A program made the translations under genes and the position numbers. Shown in pieces: positions 55,335 to 64,000 of a DNA stretch of 64,000 nt. Position 1 is the first letter of the stretch, and every line of letters starts with the position of its first letter. Source of the stretch: Rhyacophila brunnea (taxonomy: Eukaryota; Arthropoda; Insecta; Trichoptera; Rhyacophilidae); contig JAGYXB010001055.1 in assembly GCA_022495005.1 (NCBI GenBank), positions 124,001 through 188,000 on the forward strand, in the 5' to 3' direction. The notes beneath the pieces were generated by a model that saw nothing but the letters and a program-made list of their open reading frames with translations, ran no database searches and was not told where the DNA came from.

Positions 55335-55592
55335 GTTTTGCAAAACTAGCTATTTTTTTGCCCAAGTACCCAATACTTTTTTAACGTGATACTTTTTACG
55401 ACTGCGATGCGAAACTTTCTATGAGTCCCGTTGATCAGTGACAAAAAATATTCCAGTCATGGTTTACTCGAGAATAAAACATAAATGCAGGTTCATCTAT
55501 CGGAGTGACTGACAATTATTATAATATCTGATTTTGATTCAAATTAATTATAATGACATCTCATACAACAGTTCTGACCTACATTAACCTTT
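55335..55592. other. No recognised feature
   Basis: Unassigned sequence between the RT remnant and the mariner. Confidence 0.5.
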
Positions 55593-55596
55593 ATTA

Positions 55597-56900
55597 CGAG
55601 GGTGGGTCAATAAGTCCTTAGAAAAGCCGACAGGTGGCGCGACTAGTACTGCAAGCGGTTTTTTTTCATGCAGCGGCACTACCGATTCAGTATGCTGCGA
55701 AGTTTCAATCAGATTGGTCGGGTTGTTGTGTGTTTCTCGTACATTTAAAAAAAAATTTGCTTGTGGAAAATGGAAAAATGGAAAATGGAGAAAATTGAGT
55801 TTAGAGCTGTTATTAAACATTTTAATATAAAAGGGTTAACAGCAAAGGAAATAAAAAATGAGTTGGATTTAGTTCACGGCATATCTGCTCCTTCACTTGC
55901 AACTATTTATAACTGGTTAAATGAATTTAAACGTGGTCGTACATCAACAAAGGATGAACCACGCTCAGGACGTCCTGTAGAGGTGACTACACCAGAAATG
56001 ATCAATAAAATCCACGATATGGTGTTAAGTGACCGAAGATTAAAGTTGAGTGAGATAATTGAGGTTACAGGGATCTCAAAAGGTAGCGTCATTTCTATTT
56101 TACATGACAAATTGGGCATGAAAAATATTTCTGCAAGATGGGTGCCGCGTTTGCTCACAGTCGACAATAAACGCAATAGGGTGGTGGCCTCTAAAGCCCT
56201 GTTGTCGCTCATGCAACGCAATCCGGATGAATTTTTTCGTCGCTTTGTGACTGTAGATGAAACATGGATACACCACTATACTCCCGAGACGAAAGAACAG
56301 TCAAAGCAGTGGATTGCGAAAGGCGAAACCATGTCCAAAGAAGGCGAAAACCGTAAAATCAGCTGGTAAGGTTATGTCTACTGTATTTTGGGATGCACGT
56401 GAAATTATTTTCGTTGACTATTTGGAAAAAGGAAAAACAATAACAGGGGATTATTATGCATCTTTATTGGACCAGCTAAAAAACAAAATTGAAGAAAAAC
56501 GGCCTCATTTAAACAGGAAAAAAATCCTCTTTCATCAGGACAATGCCCGTGTTCACACATGTTTACGATCAATGGCTAAAATTGAAGAATTGAAGTTCGA
56601 ATTGGTCGACCACCCACCGTATTCGCCAGATTTAGCCCCCAGTGACTTTTTCCTTTTCCCAAACTTAAAAAAATGGCTAAGTGGACAACGTTTTTTTTCA
56701 AATGAAGAAGTCATCGATCGGACAAATGCTTATTTTGAGGACCTTCCGAAAACTTATTTTTCTGACGGTTTAAAAAAAATTGAGAAACGTCTAACCAAGT
56801 GTATTGAGCTCCAAGGAAATTATGTTGAGAAATAAAAAAAAAATACAAAAATAAAACCTGTTTTAATGCTTTTTTCTAAGGAATTATTGACCCACCCTCG
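55597..56900 (+). mobile_element. Almost complete mariner transposon
   Basis: The ends CGAGGGTGGGTCAATAA and TTATTGACCCACCCTCG are inverted repeats that continue about 12 bases further inward. TA flanks both ends (55595-55596 and 56901-56902), the expected target duplication. The length of 1,304 bases is that of a full mariner. One transposase frame occupies most of it, broken once. Both termini look intact, so the element could in principle still be recognised by a related transposase; this is inference. Confidence 0.97.
55785..56835 (+). pseudogene. mariner transposase (D34D), one frameshift
   Basis: Cut-and-paste transposase acting on the element's own inverted repeats. I take the ATG at 55785 (MEKIEFR), which fits the usual mariner start; earlier in-frame ATG at 55770 is possible. 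The N-terminal half holds helix-turn-helix segments (about residues 1-110), with SAPSLATIYNWLNEFKRG. Then come RWVPRLLT, the first catalytic Asp in FVTVDETWIHHYTPE, the second in LFHQDNARVHT and the third in YSPDLAPSDFFLF. The last two Asp are 34 residues apart. Span 1,051 bases means about 349 residues plus one extra base. The frame changes between about 56326 and 56360, just after SKQWIAKGE. All three Asp survive. It is closest in pattern to irritans-type mariners, by eye only. Confidence 0.95.
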
Positions 56901-56904
56901 TATC

Positions 56905-57425
56905 ACAATGTATTATTACACATTCAACCTTAAAATTAAAAGTTAACCAAACATAGTCTTTACACTAAGAAAACTATTATTGTGGACACAAACCAATAAA
57001 TTGTCGCTTTTTAAAAGAATTATTTTTGATTAGTTTTAATATATTGAATAAATATATAAAATTGTTATTGATATTTATTTTATAAAAATATATAGATGTA
57101 GATTATTATACTTACTTATAATCACATTAAAACATTTTTAAAATATGTGCAATTTTCTATGGCTGATACTAATAATCTACGTCAATAAGAATGCAGATCA
57201 AAACAAAATGTTTCATTTCTGCCACGTACATAATTTCCGTGGCAAGCAGGAGAAGTGGTATATGTCATCACATGACATGACATGTAAGAATATGTCATCA
57301 AAAATCCGAAAATGTCAATGAAAAGTCATGAAAAAAATTGCTTATACCCTTTTTCGATATTTTAATATGGTATATGTACAGAAATATACAGAAAGCTGTT
57401 AAGAAAACAGTGTTATGTGACTTAT
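56905..57425. other. No recognised feature
   Basis: AT-rich. ATGTCATCA and CATGACATGACATG words near 57260-57300 form a short tandem-like patch. Confidence 0.45.
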
Positions 57426-57429
57426 ACCT

Positions 57430-57545
57430 CTACTCCCAATTCGCTGTAGCATGAATTAATACTGCAGTGCTGTTTGAATCAGCGACATATACCCAAATAG
57501 GTTGGACAGTGCCTATAGAGAAAGCATAAAAATGCCAGTCTGATG
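57430..57545 (+). repeat. SINE-D-like tail
   Basis: TTTGAATCAGCGACATATAC then CCAAATAGGTTGGACAG and GCCTATAGAG resemble the tail of 26025-26180. The tRNA-like head is not convincing. Confidence 0.35.
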
Positions 57546-57549
57546 GACT

Positions 57550-59280
57550 TTTGTCAAATAAAACTCTATTACAATGAAATTATAATATACACTTGGACAT
57601 ATTCTCTTTCTTTGTGACGTCACTGTTTTTTCCGGTAAAATCATAAATTATGACTGTTATGACTGATATTTGAACACAGAAAAAGTATCATAATAAGCGT
57701 GCATTCTACTTTACGTTGACATGTTACTGACATTTGTAATTGTAAATTATTGCAATGATTAATATACAAAAAGGTAAAAGTAACGATCTTCATTTTTAGC
57801 AGAATTAAAAAACCTCAAGAATCCGCTGAAGTTGCTTATGATACAAAAAAGTAAGATAAAGAGGAAGCCAAGTTGGATCCAACCAAAAGGGTTTTTTCAT
57901 TAGATCTCCGGCATTGCCTACCAACCCTGATGTTAGCATTTAATGTTGCCTTCTATAAACGCCTACTTTGTACATTCAAATGAACCATCTACGATTATGA
58001 TGATAGGCATTCATGGAGGGTAAATTGCACCTGTTTGTTTCATTTTTTAAACAATATTATACATTTACATTAAATTTGTATTTACTGATATTTTTTCTGA
58101 CATGATGATGTATAATGAAAATAATGATGTATAATGTGTCTATATAAATAATAAATAACATAAATAGGGTGTTTCAAAAACTACTCCTGTAAAATATTTC
58201 AAATGTGAGTTAAAATAATTCCCATTCAGCTAACGAAATGGTTTCAATACAGAAGAGAATTTGGAATGATTTATTTCAAAACAATTAAGACTGTATTTAG
58301 AAAAATTAGTTATATTCGATCCAGATTTTTGAAAAGAAGCCACTAGATTAATAAGATTTAATTTAACGATAAAATTAAGGTAAAACGGATGGATATTATG
58401 TAGTGGATATGTAGGTACTTTATAGTGTTCAATTTTATATGTCTTCTGAATATTTAAAATGTGTAAAACAGTAAAATATAAAATATCATTTCAAGTTTCA
58501 TTATTTTCAGTCATATAAAAACTGTAACTGTAAAATCTAATAATCTCATTTGTTTGTTTTACTTAGGATATTGCATTGTTACTTCACGAATAAATTAAAA
58601 CTTCAATGACACATAATCATATTCTTATAAACTATCTATTCCACATTTTTTAAGTCCTAGTCCATACCAAATTATGAAAAAAACTTGATAAAAATAGTAT
58701 TATGTCAGCTAAGTGCTCGAATTTCATTCAGGAGAATAGGTATATGTCAATTTTTAGACAAATTACTAATAAAAATGCAAAAAATATGCAGATTACATGA
58801 ACATTATTTCTTTATAATATGTATAAAACAAAAATTCCATTAAAAATATAAATAACTGATTTGATATTCAACTTTTAAGTTTAAAATAATTCTCCTGCAA
58901 AATAACACTTTTGTGACATATTATATACCTCTTCACCTTTTGACCACGGATTTATTTTCGCCACATATTATACACACACACATTTTTACCAATGAAGTAG
59001 ATATATTATATTATATTAGGTATATACAGGTTTTATTAAATGGGGGCAGTTCACGATTTTAAGGGCGTAAATATATTCGCACTGCATATTATAATACTCG
59101 TAACAAATCTTATTATTTAGCAAATATCTATTCACGCATAGTGTAAATTTATTATTTCTCTTTCATTTTTTCAGATCGTATCTGTGAATTTAGAAGAAAG
59201 AAAAGGATCATTTAGTATACTTACCTACAGAAATGAATTAAAATTTTCTACGATCAACAATGAGCCAAGAATTACTAAAA
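57550..59280. other. No recognised feature
   Basis: AT-rich, nothing recognised. Confidence 0.5.
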
Positions 59281-59284
59281 AGAC

Positions 59285-59461
59285 TGGCGAGGTTGCACAA
59301 TATACTTTTGACAGTTCCCTTTTTACTAATAGGGAAAACTCATGTTATTTTTTTTAAATTGAAATAAATAATACCATAAATAACTAGTATTTTATATTTT
59401 CTTCGTGAATGTTTTGAATATTGAAAGTGGGCTAAAAATACCGATTGCCAAGCCTCACTCT
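59285..59461. mobile_element. Small MITE F, copy 2
   Basis: Matches 17949-18106 in the same orientation (GGCGAGGTTG start, AATACCATAAATAA, GAAAGTGGGCTAAAAATACC, GATTGCC). The ends are weakly inverted (GCGAGGTTG, CAAGCCTCAC). Age and superfamily unclear. Confidence 0.45.
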
Positions 59462-59464
59462 TGT

Positions 59465-60015
59465 CTAATAGGCCGTGCTTATAATATATTATATTATCTA
59501 TATATACCTAATTTTTTTTCTGTAGTCCTTCACCAAATAATCACCTTCATTCTAATAATTCATGGTAAAGGAATAATATTATTTTTCTTTTCAAAGTAAT
59601 TCCATAGGAATTACCTTAAAAGTTTTATAATGTTATTTTGTATTTATTTTTTGTTGTAATTTTAGTTCTATTTTTCAATTTAAAAGTTTCATAGGTCCGA
59701 AATAGGATAATTTACTTTTTATGGTTTATAACAATGTTTTTTTGTAATTTTCGTTTTGTTGAAATAATTATAACTTAATATACTCTTCAAAACAATGCCT
59801 TCTTTATAATACACTTTTTACTTCTATAACAAAATGTACTACAGGGTTAACAAAACATTTACTTTTATAGCATCTACATAATTTGAAAAAATAAAAGAGA
59901 ATCTATACCAATAAACTATAAAACTACCTAATTGAAATTACATTTTTTTGTTTGGTTGACGTAGCTATTTCTTTTTCACTACATCATCTAATAATTATTA
60001 TCAATGATGTTAATG
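59465..60015. other. No recognised feature
   Basis: AT-rich, nothing recognised. Confidence 0.5.
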
Positions 60016-60020
60016 CATAT

Positions 60021-60498
60021 CAGTGTTGCCATCTTTTCAAAGTGGAATTATAGTACAGAGCCTCCAAAATTATAGTATTTGGGAAAAAAATATAGTACGC
60101 GTTGCCATGTGTTGAAAATGTATAGATTTTTTGTTTCTTGGAAAAAAATAACGGAGAATTTGAGAAATTTTGAGACCCCTTTTTATTTAGGTACCTTCTT
60201 CCGACCAAAAATGCTTACCGAAAAATTCAAGAAAATTCATTGTAAACCAAAGTCAATGGATTTTTTTTACGTTTTTCGAGCAATTTTTTTTCCCGAGTTC
60301 TCCAAATCTTCCAATATTGCGAAATTATAGTAGGTACTTTGCACCAATCTATCAAATGGAAATATCGACATTTTAGTACTTTTTACATTTTTTTTCCTAT
60401 ATTTTTTTTGGGCGTACTATACCTATTTTACATCGTACGTAGTACGCGGACCAAAATTATAGTACAAATACTATAATTATGGTACGGTTAGCAACACT
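60021..60498. mobile_element. MITE-like element with CAGTGTTGC termini
   Basis: Left CAGTGTTGCCA and right AGCAACACT are inverted. Subterminal AATTATAGTAC and GTACTATAATT-like words recur several times and in both orientations near the ends (ATTATAGTACAGAGCC; CCAAAATTATAGTACAAATA). No clear target duplication. Open frames inside are not recognisable. Confidence 0.55.
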
Positions 60499-60549
60499 AT
60501 TGCTAATACTCTCTTAATATATATATATAATTATATATTTTTTTTAAAT

Positions 60550-60712
60550 TATTATTATTAATAACCATGTCCTTGCTTTTTCGTACAAGGTGGTTGTTAG
60601 TAATTTGGAACACAATCACAAACACCCAAGCTTTGAGAATATCGCATAAATATATTCGAATCGAACCCAGAGCTCCCGGATACTAAGAGCTTTCAAGCCG
60701 CCACTTTCTTAA
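60550..60712 (-). repeat. SINE-C copy (tRNA-derived)
   Basis: Minus strand: a head with box B-like GAGCTCTGGGTTCGATTCG, then the tail GGGTGTTTGTGATTGTG, CAAATTACTAACAACC and GACATGGTTATTAATAAT. The tail is shared with 17740-17925. The box A half (near 60690) is less clear. Confidence 0.65.
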
Positions 60713-60714
60713 TA

Positions 60715-61375
60715 TTATAATATTTTACACAATTGTTATAGGTATATATAGTACCTATAAACAAAAACTGTATATGAAAATTACTATAATAATACTATCA
60801 ACTTAAATGTAAGTACAATACATAATATTATTATGAGTATGTATCATTGTTATTAAATATTTTTTAAAACAAAAAAATTTAATTATTATTTTATGAATCT
60901 CCTTCGTAGTCACGGTGTATTTGATGACAGCAAAAAGTTTTTCTCCTTGTTTGATTTAAATAGAAAATTCTATTATTTTCTTTTCATTTAAACAAAGAGT
61001 ATTTTTTTGACGTTCGCTGTCAAAATCAGGCGAATTAATTTGACGACAGAAACAAATTTCTTTCCTACTACTTTAACTAATCTGTTGGAAGTCAACTGCC
61101 CCTATTTAATTCTGTATGTATTTGTAACAAGGAAACTTTTAAAGTAGGTATAACAATCTATTAGACTCGGGGGAATTTATTGTGGTAGTACCAGAGAAAG
61201 TAAATTAATAAGAGAATGTTATATTGTACTTTTTTTTATCTTAAAACTCTCAAAGGGGAAGTACACCATTGTCTTCTTCAAAGATTAAAAAGAAGCCACA
61301 TAATTCACTTTCCATCCGTAAATTATTTTAATAGGTACCTAAATTGAATTGAATTTCATTTTCCCACTTTTCATG
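60715..61375. other. No recognised feature
   Basis: AT-rich, nothing recognised. Confidence 0.5.
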
Positions 61376-61384
61376 AATTTAATT

Positions 61385-61797
61385 CAGTGCTTGAAATGGA
61401 AGATTTTACGAACCGGAGCGCTCTATAATTTTCCGAAAATATTTACATAAGTATTTATTCTAATAATTGTACTTGTATTATATAAAAATATAACTGCCAA
61501 GCTCAGATGGTTAAATGGCGTATGTAACTGTCTTTAAACTTGTGGCATGCAAGATAAGAGCATAATGTTGTTGGTGTTACAGACGAAAATCAAAGTTTTC
61601 CTCTCGTCATAAATATATTTTTTACTTTGATATCGTATCATTTTTTAAATACCTATATAAAGTAAATTAATATTATTACTTTTAATAATTCACGAACCGG
61701 AATGCAATATTTCATTTTTCTACGAGACGGAACGATAATCTCAGAAATTTTAAACAGGAGCTGCGCTCTGGTGCGATCCGGTCCATTTCGAGCGCTG
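61385..61797. mobile_element. hAT-type MITE, longer relative of 51578-51797
   Basis: Left CAGTGCTTGAAATGGA and right GTCCATTTCGAGCGCTG are inverted ends. ATTTAATT (61377-61384) and CTTTAATT (61798-61805) are an 8-bp duplication with one mismatch. Subterminal TTTTACGAACCGGAGCGCTC is shared with the short relative. It has about 190 extra bases, including a GCTCAGATGGTTAAATGGC word that resembles a tRNA box A. Confidence 0.85.
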
Positions 61798-61809
61798 CTT
61801 TAATTGTGC

Positions 61810-63820
61810 TTGTATGTTTCTTCGATTTGTTAATTTATATATACAAAGTGAGCTACAATTTTTCATACCTATACTAACTATCGGTACGGTACCAATAACA
61901 GGTATCTATGCTTTCTTTTTCTTTTGATAATATAAAATACCTGTGGCTTTCTTTCTGTGCCTGTTAGTATAATGTCATACAGCCTTCCGCCACATGAGTG
62001 AATAAATAAATATTATAGCCCGTTTACAAGTGCATGGATTTACTGCTGACAGTACGTATTATCGCAAAAAATGCAAAATTGCAAGATTACATAACATGGA
62101 TTGAAAAAGTTCAGAAGCTTCTGAATTTTCACGCGATAATTGGACTGTACGATATCTGCGCCTGGGCAGTAGGACGATAGTGGCGACCCTGCCGGTAAAA
62201 AAATTAACTACACCCGTATTAATTATTAACCGATTTTCACGACATGTCAAATAGTACTTGACATTATACTGTGTACAGGATTTGACATTACACTGTATGG
62301 GCAGAATTAAAATGAAATGGATTTAACAGCGATGTACTGATGACTATAAGTAATGTTTGGCAAAACACTTCTTATGGGTGGTATTGAAACGTGCTTACCA
62401 AAAGCTACATCGATACAGCCGCGACAATTCCGCTGTCTTATTGGGTGATAAATAGGGCTTGGCAATGCGCAACCTAGCACGCTCAAAATATACCGAATAA
62501 ATTACATATATTAGAGATTTTCAAAATAATCTTCATTTATTCAATATTATTTAAAATGATAAAATAGTATTTTGATTTTGACAGACGTATAATTTACACA
62601 GACTACTAGCAACCATAAAGCTATTAAAATGCTATTTAATCTAATGTTTTGTGAAAATTTCCGTTAAAATAAATAACAATGCATTTGTAATAAAAATAAG
62701 TTTCGTCGTACGGCATTATTAATAGGTTCATCAATATTTCTCAATTCCCTTTTGTAAGGTGAAATGATACCGTCATAATAATTACCCCGACAATATATTA
62801 TCTGTACCAACCGTCAAGAAGTAGATTAGAACTACACGAGAAGCAACTTGTCAGAGGAAAGGTTTAAGCTTTATTATTATATATTTAATTATAAGTACAA
62901 TAATCTCTTTCTTTAATTATAGAAACAAACTATAACGATATAGTTTTATAATTTTATCGTATTTTACTTATTTTGTCAAATAACTAATAACTTAATTAAT
63001 TTAGAAGTTATGATTTATAATAATCTGAAAACAAGATTTATCTACTTATTCGCGGATGGTACAGATATAATATTATTATTAAATATAAATATACCACAGT
63101 TAAGGATTAATTATTGTTACTACTGGTGATACAATACTTGTATTTAGCAGAAGTGTACACCTGTGCGCGTACCTAACCGAGACGCCATGTCAAACAACTA
63201 TAAACTTTACTTTTAGTGGATTTTTTACATTGCCAGCCGACATGCTTTTAAAAGGCCCAAGTAATACGAATAAGCACCAACTTTTGACAATTTTACAGTA
63301 AGTCTGGTTCGAGTTTAATTTCAGTGTGTCGCGAGAGTTGACGCAAAGCAACTGTTATTAAAAGTTTCGCTGATAAAACTTCAGCGAAATGTTTATGACC
63401 CGAGCGCCAACATTTGTCTTTGCGTTGTCATATAAATTGTGTTTTGTGGCTGACATTTCAAACGCTTTCTCTATTTCCCTCCCTTTCCGTCTCTCTGGCA
63501 ATAGACAATCACAAAAAAGTAATGTTTTGTTGCCAGAATATGCTTCGGCTCTCAAAACTTTCTCTATTGTAGTTTCTGGGGAAAATCGATTGCAATATCA
63601 ACCTATTTTCGGATAGAGTGTACATGCAATAATATACGCCATCATATAGACAAATTATGTCATATTTTAGTGAACATTATATTATAACAGTATAGTATGC
63701 ATGATTTAGATACTTTTATGTGACCAATGAAACATATTTACTATATCACAACTATAATATTGAAGGTTTAAACCCAACTAGGTCACAATTATAATTTTAT
63801 TGTAGTTAAACACGTCATCA
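61810..63820. other. No recognised feature
   Basis: AT-rich. Bases 63290-63610 are less AT-rich and contain a hairpin TTTCGCTGA/TTCAGCGAAA (63364-63389) with two overlapping open frames that match nothing I know. A short hairpin CAGAAGCTTCTG lies at 62111-62122. Confidence 0.45.
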
Positions 63821-63824
63821 TTAG

Positions 63825-64000
63825 CCTGAATCTATCTACTGCTGGATGAAGGCCTCTCCAATCTGAAACAACTTCTCTCGGTCCTGTGTGTTGCGTTGCC
63901 ACGTACTTCCGCAGAACTTTATCATTTCATCCCTCTTGGCTTTCAGGCCTCTTGTACCTCTTGGGTATCACGTCTGGATGATAAGATTTTTCCAAAGATT
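63825..64000 (-). repeat. Probable non-LTR 3' region at the window edge
   Basis: CTACTGCTGGATGAAGGCCT then TCTCGGTCCTGTG and GCCACGTACTTCCGCAG follow the layout of the reverse strand of many insect endonuclease-RT 3' ends (CCACTGCTGGACATAGGCCTC, then CGGTCCTG, as the usual form). The element would extend beyond the window. No coding block is readable yet. Confidence 0.4.

Noticed and set aside
1..64000. CRISPR array, bacterial operon or phage region
   Set aside because: No spaced direct repeats, no dense reading frames and no bacterial genes; the content is that of an animal genome.

Overview
The window looks like intergenic or intronic DNA from an insect nuclear genome. It is AT-rich, has no operon-like gene packing, and carries animal-type transposons (mariner, pogo-like, hAT-like, RTE-like and jockey-like non-LTR elements), tRNA-derived SINEs and many hairpin MITEs. 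A short run of CCTAA units, the common insect telomere unit, sits inside one hairpin element. A hemipteran is my best guess from the overall composition and element mix, but nothing here fixes the order. I found no host protein-coding gene, rRNA gene or convincing functional tRNA gene.

Layout. 1-5 kb: SINEs and small MITEs. 5.6-8.1 kb: two hAT-type elements with 8-bp target duplications, one holding a nested MITE, then an almost perfect 227-bp hairpin. 10-15.6 kb: an unclassified 454-bp repeat, a piggyBac-like MITE next to an hAT MITE, a pogo-type MITE and a compound hairpin with telomere-like repeats. 17-21 kb: a fairly fresh RTE 3' end with an 11-bp target duplication, SINEs, and a three-level nest (RTE broken by the unclassified repeat, itself broken by a 124-bp insert). 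22.4-24.2 kb: an internally deleted pogo/Tigger-like element inserted in an older repeat. 24-29 kb: decayed RTE-like, jockey-like and DD41D mariner fragments. 30.6-31.8 kb: MITE within MITE. 33-38 kb: MITEs, two more jockey-like 3' ends and one decayed unknown coding region. 38.4-39.5 kb: a MITE and an hAT element with a perfect 8-bp duplication. 41-47 kb: RT and DD41D debris, a pentanucleotide microsatellite and unclassified repeat copies. 50.5-54 kb: hAT MITEs, SINEs and a palindromic SINE dimer. 55.6-56.9 kb: an almost complete 1,304-bp mariner. 57-64 kb: sparse, with a few MITEs and SINEs.

The recognisable coding sequences are all transposon enzymes: transposases (mariner, DD41D mariner, pogo-like) and reverse transcriptase C-termini. 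The MITEs lack coding capacity and would depend on transposases supplied elsewhere; the SINEs would depend on a non-LTR partner. Nearest to intact are the mariner transposase (one net 1-base frameshift) and the RTE C-terminal frame at 17.2-17.7 kb. I did not find a clearly new biological system. The most unusual items are the unclassified ATTT-flanked repeat, the SINE-A family with exchanged tRNA-like heads and fold-back dimers, and the telomere-unit hairpin. All family names come from reading motifs by eye; no search was run.
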